Source: a virus. Taken from it: a stretch of 20,868 nt of DNA. A program made the translations under genes and the position numbers. Below, piece after piece: positions 5,568-13,348 of this stretch. Location: IMG/VR virus record IMGVR_UViG_3300027917_002310, positions 1-20,868 of that record; one strand, given 5' to 3'. The notes below the pieces were generated by a model that saw only the letters and a program-made list of their open reading frames with translations, had not been told where the DNA came from and ran no database searches. Each line of letters starts with the position of its first letter. Positions within the stretch are counted from its first letter, which is position 1.

Positions 5568-8140
5568 GGGATCGTTGCCAGCGCGTACCAGGCATAGGTG
5601 TCCGAGGAGTTCTTCGCACACACCTCGAAGGTGTCCGCCACCCCCGCCCCACCCTCGTCTCGCCACAGCACGCCGCGAGTAGTGGCGTCACAAGTCGGCT
5701 TCGTACCAGAGTCGGCCACCACCGGCCCCTGTGGCTTGATGATGAGCCGGTTTGCTCCCGTCTGCTGTGTCGTGCCAGATCCCAGCACTGTTCCAGTGCG
5801 GAGATAGATCCAGCCCGGAGCGCCAGCGCCTGTCCCGCGACCACCTTGGATGACGACTGCTCCTCCGTCGTAGTCGGTATTCCCTTCCGCAGAATCGACG
5901 CCCATCCAGAGTGATTGTGCTGGCGTCGAGTAACCGTTGACGTCGACCCCACCAAGCTGGGTGTAGCCTTGGGCCCCGTGAGCAAAGAAGGCGTTCTGTA
6001 GGGTGTTGAGACTGGAACCCGAAGCTGCTCCCCCAGGGGCGATGTCAATAGAAACACTCCCTCCTGCTGCCGTACCAGTCCCTATCCCAGAGCGAATGTA
6101 GGTTCCCGTCGAGGACGTGTCGGTTCCAGTGGCCCGCTTCCCCTGAAGGACGATGTGGTCCGACGAATCCCAGAGTCCAGCCGTAGTGTTGTCCGCGAAC
6201 GAGTAGGCCGGGAGCGTCGCGCTGCCGTCCAGGGCCAGAAGGGGAACGGTCGTGGTGACGTCAGTCTCGGTGATGGTCATTCGGGTGGTCTCCGACTGGG
6301 CGGTGCCCCCAGAACCAAGCGTGCTGCCAGTACGAAACCGAATCACCCCAGGAGCGCCCGCACCCGTTCCGAGGCCCCCTCTCATTTCCAGGGTCCCACC
6401 ATCGCCGTCGGTGACTCCGCTGTAGATGTCCGTTCCCCGAATGTGGACAGCCCCAGCCGAACCTCCGACATTCAGTCCACCCACGATGATCTGCCCAGAA
6501 GATCCGTAAGCCCAGAAGGCAGCCTGAGAAGTGTTCACCGTGCTCCCACTCGTCGTCGACGCGGGATAGACGTAGAGCCTGACGTCTCCACCGCCGCCGG
6601 TCCCGGTCCCAGCTCCACCATGGATCACTGCCGCAGCAGTCGAGGACTGATCCGTCCCGCTCTCGGTCCTTGCCGTCATACCCGCTGCGCCATTCGCCCC
6701 AGCGTAGGTCCCAACAGTAGGATTCGCCGAGAAGGAGTACGACGGAGCAGTCCTAACCCCATCTGGAGCAAGCAGGGGAATCGTATTGGTGATTGCTGCT
6801 TCTCCAACTGTCATTCTGGTAGTAGCAGTCTGCTGAGTAGAACCGCTCCCAAGAGTTGTTCCAGTCTGAAATTGGATCGTTCCGGGCGTCCCAGCACCTG
6901 TTCCAAAACCGCCCTGAAGGTTCAGATTCCCACCATCGCCGTCGGTGACTCCGGCTGGGGTCGCATTGCCGATGATCTCAACATCGGCTGGAGCACCAGA
7001 GCCGATCTCAAGCCCACCCAGTCGGATGTTCCCGGGTCCACCGTCGGCATAAAGCACGTTCTGGGCGCTGTTCTGTGAGGAGCCTGAGACAGTCCCAGCT
7101 GGCGCTACTTGGAGCCGCAGCGTGCCACCAGCTCCAGTGCCTGTCCCCACGCCTGGACGGATGTACAGAAGCCCCCCGCCCTCATCGGTCGTTGCCGTAG
7201 AAGCATCGACGCCCGCAAAGGTAGTCGTCCCAATGTTGGAGTTGGAATCAAGTCCCCCCAGAGTCAGCGCCCCACTCAGGCCGTTCACACTCAACACTGT
7301 CTGGAGAGTGTTCGACGTGCTGCCAGAGCTGGCAGCTGGCAGGGCGACCTCCATCGACAGAAACCCCCCGCCCCCAGTGCCGGTCCCAACCCCACCCTTG
7401 ATGTAGGTTCCCGTTGCCGCCTGATCAGTCCCGGTCATCCTCTGACCCTGGAGGACGATATGCCCTGAGTTGTTGCGAATGCCTGTAGTTGGATACCCAG
7501 CAAAACTGTATGAGGGCGCGTCTACGCTCCCACCTGGAGCAAGCAGCGGCCAGAACACGCCCGAGCCTGGGAAGTAGTCGTTCGCCGAGATGAGCGCCAC
7601 CCGGTAGGACTGAAGAGTCACATCACCAAGCGCGGTGGCCGTGGTGCCAAAGAACTCGACGTCGATGCCAGAACTGAACGTGAAGGTGTCCGAGGGGGTC
7701 GGGGTTGGAAACAGCTCGCCCGTCGACTCGTAGGTCTGGGCCGCGCCACACGCGAGCCCGTCCGATGCCGACACGTAGCAGTAGCCGTGGAGAGTCACCA
7801 AGGCTGCGTTGCCCGTGGTCGCCCGAGAGAGGAACCCAACAGAGCCAACATCTACTCCGACCGTCTTCGAGTTGGCGTTTGCTGCCGTCTCGTAGGTTGC
7901 GTGGATCTCGAAGCCAGCAAAGTCGTTGGACCCCCCAAGGGAGTCCGCAGGGATCGTACAGGTTGCCAGGACTTCCTTGATCGTACCAGTCGTCGGGGCG
8001 TTGACTGCCGTTTCGGAGCAGAGGTTGTAGACCCCGCTCGCGTAGGTATCGAGGCCGGTGGTGGTGCCCTCAGGCGGGTAGACGACCTGACTGAACGCCA
8101 GAGCCGGGAGGATGAGCAGAGCGAGCAACAGTCGCTTCAT
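5564..8140 (-). CDS. Secreted repetitive tail-fibre-like protein
   Basis: An 858-residue protein from ATG 8140, with a strong GGGAGGTAA site that overlaps the previous gene's stop. Residues 1-17 are a signal peptide (MKRLLLALLILPALAFS) before Gln18. Residues 45-185 resemble the jelly-roll-like domain common in phage fibres (IPADSLGG...AANANSKTVGVDVG). Residues 198-803 are Gly/Thr-rich repeats: PLLAP-type starts at 198, 455 and 633, and GDGG...GTGAG.PG...LGSG blocks at 399, 577 and 755. The end (PTCDATTRGVLW...FEVCAKNSSDTYAWYAL) is a small C-terminal domain seen in fibres and collagen-like proteins, with a likely Cys817-Cys841 pair. Trimeric beta-rich fibre structure and host recognition are inferred. 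The signal peptide is the odd element. Confidence 0.8.
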   Translation of the reverse strand: MKRLLLALLILPALAFSQVVYPPEGTTTGLDTYASGVYNLCSETAVNAPTTGTIKEVLATCTIPADSLGGSNDFAGFEIHATYETAANANSKTVGVDVGSVGFLSRATTGNAALVTLHGYCYVSASDGLACGAAQTYESTGELFPTPTPSDTFTFSSGIDVEFFGTTATALGDVTLQSYRVALISANDYFPGSGVFWPLLAPGGSVDAPSYSFAGYPTTGIRNNSGHIVLQGQRMTGTDQAATGTYIKGGVGTGTGGGGFLSMEVALPAASSGSTSNTLQTVLSVNGLSGALTLGGLDSNSNIGTTTFAGVDASTATTDEGGGLLYIRPGVGTGTGAGGTLRLQVAPAGTVSGSSQNSAQNVLYADGGPGNIRLGGLEIGSGAPADVEIIGNATPAGVTDGDGGNLNLQGGFGTGAGTPGTIQFQTGTTLGSGSTQQTATTRMTVGEAAITNTIPLLAPDGVRTAPSYSFSANPTVGTYAGANGAAGMTARTESGTDQSSTAAAVIHGGAGTGTGGGGDVRLYVYPASTTSGSTVNTSQAAFWAYGSSGQIIVGGLNVGGSAGAVHIRGTDIYSGVTDGDGGTLEMRGGLGTGAGAPGVIRFRTGSTLGSGGTAQSETTRMTITETDVTTTVPLLALDGSATLPAYSFADNTTAGLWDSSDHIVLQGKRATGTDTSSTGTYIRSGIGTGTAAGGSVSIDIAPGGAASGSSLNTLQNAFFAHGAQGYTQLGGVDVNGYSTPAQSLWMGVDSAEGNTDYDGGAVVIQGGRGTGAGAPGWIYLRTGTVLGSGTTQQTGANRLIIKPQGPVVADSGTKPTCDATTRGVLWRDEGGAGVADTFEVCAKNSSDTYAWYALATIP
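5732..7549 (-). repeat. Internal repeat array of the fibre gene
   Basis: Within the fibre gene, a Gly-rich unit (GTGTGGGG-type followed by SGS..NT.Q) occurs four times, near residues 250, 331, 510 and 686. A second unit (TDGDGG-type to TRMT) occurs three times, near 399, 577 and 755. At DNA level a 26-bp stretch is identical at 6394-6419 and 6928-6953, 534 bp apart, which equals the 178-residue protein period. This shows recent duplication or gene conversion inside the fibre. Confidence 0.85.
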
Positions 8141-8143
8141 GGG

Positions 8144-8878
8144 TTACCTCCCGAGTGAAATCGTCGTGGTGATGTTCTCCCGGGTTCCGCCATCGCTCGT
8201 CCCGTAGGCAAGCGAGACCCGGCAAGCACCGAAGACACTGTTGGGGATCTTGTAGGAGATCCCTTGGCCTGGAGTTGAGAACTGACAGACCGTCCCGCTC
8301 AGGACTCCATCACCGCAGTCGGAGCTTGGGCCTGGGTAGACCCTAACAGCACCTGACCCAATGGCGTTCTCCTTGCAGAACATCGCAATGTCGAGCGTTC
8401 CCAGGTCCCCGGCTACGTACAGTACAGTGAGCTGAACAGTGTCCCAGCCGCTGGTGTTGATCCAGCCGTCGTCGACTCCAGTCCCACACCGGAGTTTCTT
8501 GTACCTCCAAGGATGCCCGTCGGAGAGATCGATGGCTGACTCCACCGTGACCTGATCTGCGCTCGCCTTCGCTGTGACGACCCTCAGATGGTTCACTCCG
8601 GAACTCAGCTGAACCAGGAGCACGTCTCCCACCCCGATGTCGGTGAACACGTCGTCGGCAGCATTCACCCCCGTAACGGTAACGGAGGATCCCGAGGTCT
8701 CGATCTGACCACGTCCCTCGATGAACCCACCGAATGGATCTCCACCCTGACCGTCGAGCACACAGAAGGTAGCAGTGGTCGACGCAACGTCATACGAGTA
8801 GGTGAAGTTCCCCGATCTCTGATCCTGTCCGAAGACAGGCAGAGCCAGCAGTACGAGTCCGACCAAGAACTTCTTCAT
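8144..8878 (-). CDS. Secreted hypothetical beta-sandwich protein, Sec signal peptide, six Cys
   Basis: The start is ATG 8878, after GGGAGAGGGAG, eleven bases beyond the stop of the adaptor gene. The frame is open upstream, but that part overlaps the adaptor gene and lacks coding character. The protein has 244 residues. Residues 1-17 are a signal peptide (MKKFLVGLVLLALPVFG) before Gln18. The mature part is beta-rich with six cysteines. Its second half (GWINTSGWDTVQLTVLY ... GACRVSLAYGTSDGG) has the strand pattern of small beta-sandwich virion proteins often found beside phage fibres. Function is not recognised. It opens the five-gene signal-peptide series and lies between the neck adaptor and the fibre, so a fibre-base or surface role is plausible. 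Confidence 0.7.
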   Translation of the reverse strand: MKKFLVGLVLLALPVFGQDQRSGNFTYSYDVASTTATFCVLDGQGGDPFGGFIEGRGQIETSGSSVTVTGVNAADDVFTDIGVGDVLLVQLSSGVNHLRVVTAKASADQVTVESAIDLSDGHPWRYKKLRCGTGVDDGWINTSGWDTVQLTVLYVAGDLGTLDIAMFCKENAIGSGAVRVYPGPSSDCGDGVLSGTVCQFSTPGQGISYKIPNSVFGACRVSLAYGTSDGGTRENITTTISLGR

Positions 8879-8888
8879 CTCCCTCTCC

Positions 8889-9581
8889 CTACCACATGCC
8901 CCCGACAGCCTGAGGCATCTGGAGCACCTTCGATGCGTTGACGTAGTACTCCTGCTCCAACTTCGACAGCAGCAGTTGATACTCCACGTCCCAGTGTGGG
9001 ACGGGGTCACCCTTGGCGTGCTGCATCTTCGCAGCTGCTCCAAGGTAGAGCACAGCGTGGAACGCCAGTGGGAAGCGTATGTCCTGAGCAGACCCGAGGG
9101 TGATCTTCGGTGCCGACTTCTCGTAGAGCAGCTTGAATGCCCCATAGCCAGCCGAGTCGTTGGGAATCCACAGCAGCCGATCATTCTCGGCGTAGGACGT
9201 GCTCAGCAAGCCAACAGCAAACATCTGCTCGTTCTGGTAGCGCCCTGTCGCCCGCATGACTGCCATGGACTGGATGTCGACTTCCTCCCAGGGTCCATAG
9301 CTGTCCTGGGTGTTCCATAGCAGTCCGTTCGGCCCGATGTTCGCCAAGTCGTCAGGCACCGAAGCGAACCCACTAGTGAAGGAGAAGGTGTTAGTCCCCG
9401 TGGGATGGAGCTGGAACTTGAAGTTCCAGGGCCGGTGAGACCACAGCAGGTCACTGGCCCTCTGGATGAAGTTCTGGACGCGAGTTACACGAGCTGCCGG
9501 GATCGAGAAGAGATCCGTGTCCGTCTCATCGAAGTTGGTCAGTAGGGTGTTGGCCAGATCGTCGACAGACGTGAACTGCAT
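8889..9581 (-). CDS. Putative head-to-tail adaptor / neck protein
   Basis: A 230-residue protein from ATG 9581, with AAGGAG eight bases upstream. The N-terminal helical part (VTRVQNFIQRASDLLWSHRP, then WNF) matches the pattern of head-completion or tail-tubular proteins of short-tailed phages (T7 gp11-like or P22 gp4-like), where N-terminal helices with a Trp-Arg-Pro-Trp segment dock on the portal. The middle is beta-rich, and residues 170-215 form helices (FPLAFHAVLYLGAAAKM). Its place after the capsid genes and before the fibre genes fits a connector that closes the portal and joins the tail. It has no cysteine and no signal peptide, unlike the genes after it. The assignment rests on pattern and position, not a firm family match. 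Confidence 0.6.
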   Translation of the reverse strand: MQFTSVDDLANTLLTNFDETDTDLFSIPAARVTRVQNFIQRASDLLWSHRPWNFKFQLHPTGTNTFSFTSGFASVPDDLANIGPNGLLWNTQDSYGPWEEVDIQSMAVMRATGRYQNEQMFAVGLLSTSYAENDRLLWIPNDSAGYGAFKLLYEKSAPKITLGSAQDIRFPLAFHAVLYLGAAAKMQHAKGDPVPHWDVEYQLLLSKLEQEYYVNASKVLQMPQAVGGMW

Positions 9582-9586
9582 CGGAG

Positions 9587-10372
9587 TTACTCCTTGTCAG
9601 GCAGGTGCCCGACCTTGCGGATCCTCCACTTGGCCTGCTTCGTCAGGTGCTTCCGGATGGCTGGGTCGTCGAGAAGCTGCTCGGCCAGCTCCTTCTTGTC
9701 GATCTCCTTGCCCTTGGCAGCCTTCTCGGCCATCTCCATGGCTACCGCCTTCACCTCGGCGAAGAGGTCAGCCTCGGACTCCTCGATGATCTCCTCGTCG
9801 TGCTGCACAGCCCCACCGAGCCGCTCGTTCCTCTTCTGGAGGATGATGAGGGCTCGCTGGTACGACACCCCCGGCGGTGCTGGGGTGATCCCGGCCTTCT
9901 TCGACACCTCGATCTTGGTCTGCTCGGCCGCGATCTCGGCTTCGGCCCACGCCACGACATGATCCGCGAACCTGCGCTCGGCATCCTGCTTTACCGCCTC
10001 GAAGGTGTCCCGGTCGACGACCGGAGGGAGGAAGGTGATCCCTCGACTCGTCCAAGCCGAGTTCGCCTTCCCGCTGGTCACGTCAATGCCCAGCATGTTG
10101 CGGATTGCGTCTGCCGCCTTCCAGTTGTAGGACGACCCCGGCCCGGGAATCCCGTACTCGGAGGTGGTGTACTGGTCCTGCATCACGTAGGTTCCAGGAA
10201 CGGGCTCACCAGTGTCGAACAGACACGGACGCTGAGACAGATCCTTGCAGCCCGGAAGTCGCATGGACTTGCCGCCCCACTCCAGATCGACCCACTCCTC
10301 GGACGGGTTGTACAAGCCGTACTTCTCCGGTTCGGGGAAGAAGTTCGGCAGCTTTGCTGCATTCGTCGCCAT
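9587..10372 (-). CDS. Hypothetical phage structural-region protein with coiled-coil C-terminus
   Basis: I place the start at ATG 10372 (MATNAAKL), with GGAGAG five bases upstream. The frame could be extended to ATG 10444, but that would overlap the previous gene and lacks a good binding site. It has 261 residues. The N-terminal half carries aromatic and Pro/Gly-rich segments (NFFPEPEKYGLYNPSEEWVD, then SMRLPGCKDL). Residues 120-160 and 180-250 are charged helices, highly Ala/Glu/Lys-rich, ending in a basic tail. No family recognised. The next gene is the neck adaptor, so it may be a virion or assembly protein. Confidence 0.65.
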   Translation of the reverse strand: MATNAAKLPNFFPEPEKYGLYNPSEEWVDLEWGGKSMRLPGCKDLSQRPCLFDTGEPVPGTYVMQDQYTTSEYGIPGPGSSYNWKAADAIRNMLGIDVTSGKANSAWTSRGITFLPPVVDRDTFEAVKQDAERRFADHVVAWAEAEIAAEQTKIEVSKKAGITPAPPGVSYQRALIILQKRNERLGGAVQHDEEIIEESEADLFAEVKAVAMEMAEKAAKGKEIDKKELAEQLLDDPAIRKHLTKQAKWRIRKVGHLPDKE

Positions 10373-10383
10373 CGTCTCTCCTC

Positions 10384-10400
10384 TAGGGGGTAGTCCCCTA
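10384..10400 (-). other. GC-rich hairpin at gene junction
   Basis: On the coding strand TAGGGG-ACTAC-CCCCTA forms a perfect 6-bp stem with a 5-base loop. It overlaps the stop codon of the upstream gene (10400-10398) and ends just before the GGAGAG site of the next gene. There is no T-run, so a simple rho-independent terminator is unlikely; mRNA processing or stabilisation, or control of the next start, is more plausible. Confidence 0.55.
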
Positions 10401-11123
10401 TCGTCGATCTCCGACACTCCGCATGTACTCGCCGATCTCGACATCCGAGATGGACTCGATCACCTTGTCCGCGTACCGGTGGAACTCACGGCTCCGGTAG
10501 TCCATCTCGTCGGCGTTGTCACGCTTCCTCTTCTCATGCGCCTCTCGGGGGCGCGTGATGAGCACGTCTCTCAGATGATCTGCGTACTCCTTGTCCGTCA
10601 TCCGGAACCCACGAGCAGCGTCCTCGGCCTTCAGAAGGAGGCTGTGATCGAATGGGAGGTACTTTCCCGGCAGATCGACATACCAGCCTTCTTCGTCCCT
10701 TGGACCCTCGTGGATGAACCAGATTCGGTTCGGCTTCTTGAACGTCAATCCCTGACACGGCATGTCCGGCATCGTCACCCGAAGGGGTTCGATGTCCGAT
10801 TCCATCCGGTCGACGACCCTACCCAGAGCATGCCGTCCGTAGACGACATCGTGTGGGTTCTCGTGGTCCTGCGGAGTCCGGAACACCCACCGCACCCACA
10901 GAGGCACGGCATCCGGAGCGAAGACCTGGATGGCCTTCATGATGTTGGAGTCCCACGGGTACATCGAGTCAGGGATGCAGGTGTACTCGACCGCAACTTC
11001 CCGGTAGCCGGGAGCGGTGTGGAACGAGTCGGACGGTGTGATGGGAAGCGCAGGACCCGTGTCCTGCACGACAGGCTTCACCGAATCAGGGATGAGCCCC
11101 GCGCTCCACTCAGCAAGTTCCAC
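10398..11123 (-). CDS. Hypothetical phage protein
   Basis: A 241-residue protein starting at GTG 11123; AGGAGG five bases upstream makes this start convincing. Residues 35-110 have an aromatic, probably beta-rich character (YREVAVEYTCIPDSMYPW, then LWVRWVFRTPQ). Residues 110-165 continue with Pro/Trp segments (PNRIWFIHEGPRDEEGWYVD), and residues 170-241 are charged helices with many Arg/Asp/Glu residues. There are two cysteines and no signal or membrane segment. It lies between two probable virion proteins in the head block. No family recognised; virion or assembly role by position only. Confidence 0.65.
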   Translation of the reverse strand: MELAEWSAGLIPDSVKPVVQDTGPALPITPSDSFHTAPGYREVAVEYTCIPDSMYPWDSNIMKAIQVFAPDAVPLWVRWVFRTPQDHENPHDVVYGRHALGRVVDRMESDIEPLRVTMPDMPCQGLTFKKPNRIWFIHEGPRDEEGWYVDLPGKYLPFDHSLLLKAEDAARGFRMTDKEYADHLRDVLITRPREAHEKRKRDNADEMDYRSREFHRYADKVIESISDVEIGEYMRSVGDRR

Positions 11124-11131
11124 GGAACCTC

Positions 11132-11956
11132 CTAGAAGAGGTACTGGTCGTCGAAGTCCCGCAGGAACCCGGCCTCGATCTCTGATGCGAACAGCCGGCA
11201 GGCATCCCCTCCCTGGAGGAAGTGGATGAATCCGGTGAGCACCTCCGCACTGTCGAACACGAAGGTGTCGGGACCGACTCGGACGCCATCGACGTAGAAG
11301 CGGACCTTGCCCGCATTCGACACGCCGGGGTACCCGATTCCCACGACGACCTTCAGCTCCTTCTCCTCACCATCGCCCCACGTCAGGCCGGTGTCGACCG
11401 TGTCGGTGGTCCCGTTGTTCAGGATGGTCTCGACGTTGATGGTGCCTGCCTGCACGTTGAGACAGGCCAACTCGTCGTAGTCGTCGATGGCGGCCTGGAA
11501 GGCTTCCACCTTGCGAACTCCGAGGGCACACTCGGCCGCACCCGACACGTCCTCGATGGTGAGCTTCGCCCTCACCATGAATGGAGCCGAGGTGCCGACG
11601 ACGTGGTTGAGCCGCGCTCCCGCCGCGAGGAAGGAGTTGATCACGTACTCCACGCCCTCGGCGTTCGCTTCGTCCAGCCCGATGTCCAGCTTGGCCTCGG
11701 CGGAGTCCATCACCGGACCGAGCAGGGTCTGCGACCCGGCCATCCGATAGAGGACGTCACCGTAGGGAGTGCAGAGCCGACCGTTGTTCCCGTCGCCTGC
11801 CGTTGGGAAGGCGTAGGGTGCCGGACCCAGCACCGGGTAGTTGACGTTGCACGGGTGGTAGAAGTACCCGCAGTCCTTCAGGGACGACGCCAGCTTGTTT
11901 GGGGAGATCTGTCCGTCTGCGATCTGCCGCCGATGAATCCCGACTTCGCCTGCCAT
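11132..11956 (-). CDS. Putative virion (head decoration/fibre-like) beta-rich protein
   Basis: A 274-residue protein from ATG 11956, with GAAGGAGAG upstream. It starts MAGEVGIHRRQIADGQISPN, a short polar N-terminal arm of the kind seen in phage fibre and decoration proteins. The rest is beta-rich. Near residues 220-232 the segment KVRFYVDGVRVG resembles the strand-turn signature of LamG/ConA-like sandwiches. Its neighbour upstream is the major capsid protein (69 bases away), the classical place for a capsid decoration or head-fibre gene. It has no signal peptide, which contrasts with the beta-rich proteins after 8889. The role is inferred from place and fold pattern. Confidence 0.6.
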   Translation of the reverse strand: MAGEVGIHRRQIADGQISPNKLASSLKDCGYFYHPCNVNYPVLGPAPYAFPTAGDGNNGRLCTPYGDVLYRMAGSQTLLGPVMDSAEAKLDIGLDEANAEGVEYVINSFLAAGARLNHVVGTSAPFMVRAKLTIEDVSGAAECALGVRKVEAFQAAIDDYDELACLNVQAGTINVETILNNGTTDTVDTGLTWGDGEEKELKVVVGIGYPGVSNAGKVRFYVDGVRVGPDTFVFDSAEVLTGFIHFLQGGDACRLFASEIEAGFLRDFDDQYLF

Positions 11957-11972
11957 CTCGTCTCTCCTTCAT

Positions 11973-12010
11973 CCCCGTTAGGGGAGGGTGCCGAGGGGAG
12001 TCTCCTCCCC
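11973..12010 (-). other. Two hairpins after the major capsid gene
   Basis: On the coding strand GGGGAG-GAGA-CTCCCC (12010-11995) is a perfect 6-bp stem with a GNRA-type tetraloop, 16 bases after the capsid stop. It is followed by CCCC-TAAC-GGGG (11984-11973), a weaker 4-bp stem just before the next gene's binding site. Neither has a T-run. A partial terminator or an RNase-resistant 3' end for the capsid mRNA would fit the need for high capsid expression. Confidence 0.5.
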
Positions 12011-12025
12011 CCGGCTGGCCATGAG

Positions 12026-13327
12026 TTACACGTCGCCGAGAGCGGGATCCTTGAGGTCACGGATGACCGCATTCGCGCAGGGCATCACGTTCCCGATGTT
12101 CTCCATCGAGGCCATGAAGGCGTCCCAGCGGAACCGGTACGAGCTGTTGTTCGCGCCGATGGCGAGGTGGAGCATGGACCCTTCGTCGATCCACGCCATC
12201 TCCTGCGACACCCACCGGAAGAAGGTGTCCCACGAGAGCAGGAACAGCTCACGCGGGATGATGTCGAAGGACATGTTGATGCGCAGCGCCACGCCGGGAG
12301 CGTAGTGAACCAGCTCGCCCTCCGACTTGTAGCCGGTGGACTTGTCGTAGCTCCCGCCCTCGACGGCCCGCCGACGCTCGGGGGCCACGAACTGGATGTA
12401 CTTCTCGATCTGGCCCGGACCGGTCCAGATGTCGCTGACGCGCTTCCCGCAGCCCTCCCGAACGGTGTGGCAGGTACGGATGAGCAGCTGCTCGGTCAGG
12501 TCACGGAGGGAGCCCCCGTTGGAGTCCACGACCGACTTCAGCTTCTCGTTGCCCACCGCCGTCCGGTCGAGACCGTGGATGGTGGTCTTGTGGGTGCCGT
12601 CGTCGATGAGCCCTCGCAGGCACTCGGCGAAGACGTCGGTGAGCGCGTAGTTCGCGGCCAGCCCGACGACCACGTAGATGAGGTCGTCCGCCACCGCGTT
12701 GGTGTAGGTCGGGGTGCCGGTCACCGTGAAGGTGCGGGTCTGGGGGTTGACCGACGCCACGCGAACTGCGTCCAGCGTGCTGCGGGCAGAGGTCGGAGTG
12801 CCGCTGTCACGGACGGAGATCTTCATCCCCTGCCGGACGAGCTTCATCCCGATGGGCTCCTTGATGACGATACCGCCCGCACCGGACGACTCGACGTAGC
12901 CCCGGATCCCGTCGACCGTCGAGACGAGAGTGGACTCGATGTACTTCCCGAGGTTGGAGACGGTCTCCTCGGTGCGCCGACGCACCTCGCCGCCGTTCCA
13001 GGCCGACTTGTTGGTGTTGGCCGCCTTGCGGGTCAGCCCACCGATGTTCATCGTCCCGGTGAAGATGGAGGGCTTCAGGGTGAACTGCACCTCGGACCGC
13101 TCCGCAGCGTCCTGCAGGTCGCCACCGTCGACGATCTGCCCGACGTTCTGGGGCAGCGCGAGCACGCCGTTGTACTTCACGTCGCCTTCGGAGACGCGAG
13201 AACCGGCAGGGATTGCCGTCTTGACCTTGGCACGGAACGGAGCCTCCTCGTTGAGCATGGGCTCCAGCGCCTTGGTCGGGTACAGCACCTTGAGGGCGTA
13301 CCCGAGATTGGGGAACTCACCAGCCAT
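12026..13327 (-). CDS. Major capsid protein (HK97-fold type)
   Basis: A 433-residue protein from ATG 13327, with GAGGA eight bases upstream. It directly follows the scaffold-like gene, the standard order for a major capsid protein. Residues 1-100 contain the extended N-arm and early strands (VSEGDVKYNGVLALPQNVG). A long helix with RRRTEETVSNLGKYIESTLV (116-135) fits the spine helix. Residues about 160-222 look like a small beta-barrel insertion (MKISVRDSG ... VADDLIYVVV), as in several long capsid proteins. The end FRWDAFMASMENIGNVMPCANAV is typical of capsid C-termini. The length is within the usual 300-450 range. The subfamily is not identified. Confidence 0.8.
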   Translation of the reverse strand: MAGEFPNLGYALKVLYPTKALEPMLNEEAPFRAKVKTAIPAGSRVSEGDVKYNGVLALPQNVGQIVDGGDLQDAAERSEVQFTLKPSIFTGTMNIGGLTRKAANTNKSAWNGGEVRRRTEETVSNLGKYIESTLVSTVDGIRGYVESSGAGGIVIKEPIGMKLVRQGMKISVRDSGTPTSARSTLDAVRVASVNPQTRTFTVTGTPTYTNAVADDLIYVVVGLAANYALTDVFAECLRGLIDDGTHKTTIHGLDRTAVGNEKLKSVVDSNGGSLRDLTEQLLIRTCHTVREGCGKRVSDIWTGPGQIEKYIQFVAPERRRAVEGGSYDKSTGYKSEGELVHYAPGVALRINMSFDIIPRELFLLSWDTFFRWVSQEMAWIDEGSMLHLAIGANNSSYRFRWDAFMASMENIGNVMPCANAVIRDLKDPALGDV

Positions 13328-13348
13328 TTTCGGATCCTCTTTCGAGGG

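Noticed and set aside
6155-7078. A 307-codon Arg/Ser/Pro-rich plus-strand frame inside the fibre gene
   Set aside because: Its Arg/Ser/Pro richness is what antisense of Gly/Thr repeats gives; no start signal or domain.
2443-8878. Even cysteine numbers (6, 6, 4, 10, 4) as proof of export
   Set aside because: Head and portal proteins in the same window also have even counts (for example 4, 6, 2), so parity does not discriminate.
10373-10444. Upstream ATG 10444 as start of the 9587-10372 gene
   Set aside because: It would overlap the previous gene by 47 bases and lacks a good binding site, while ATG 10372 has GGAGAG at proper distance and follows a hairpin.
11995-12010. Rho-independent terminator after the capsid gene
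   Set aside because: The stem is good but there is no T-run, so I list it as a hairpin of unknown role instead.
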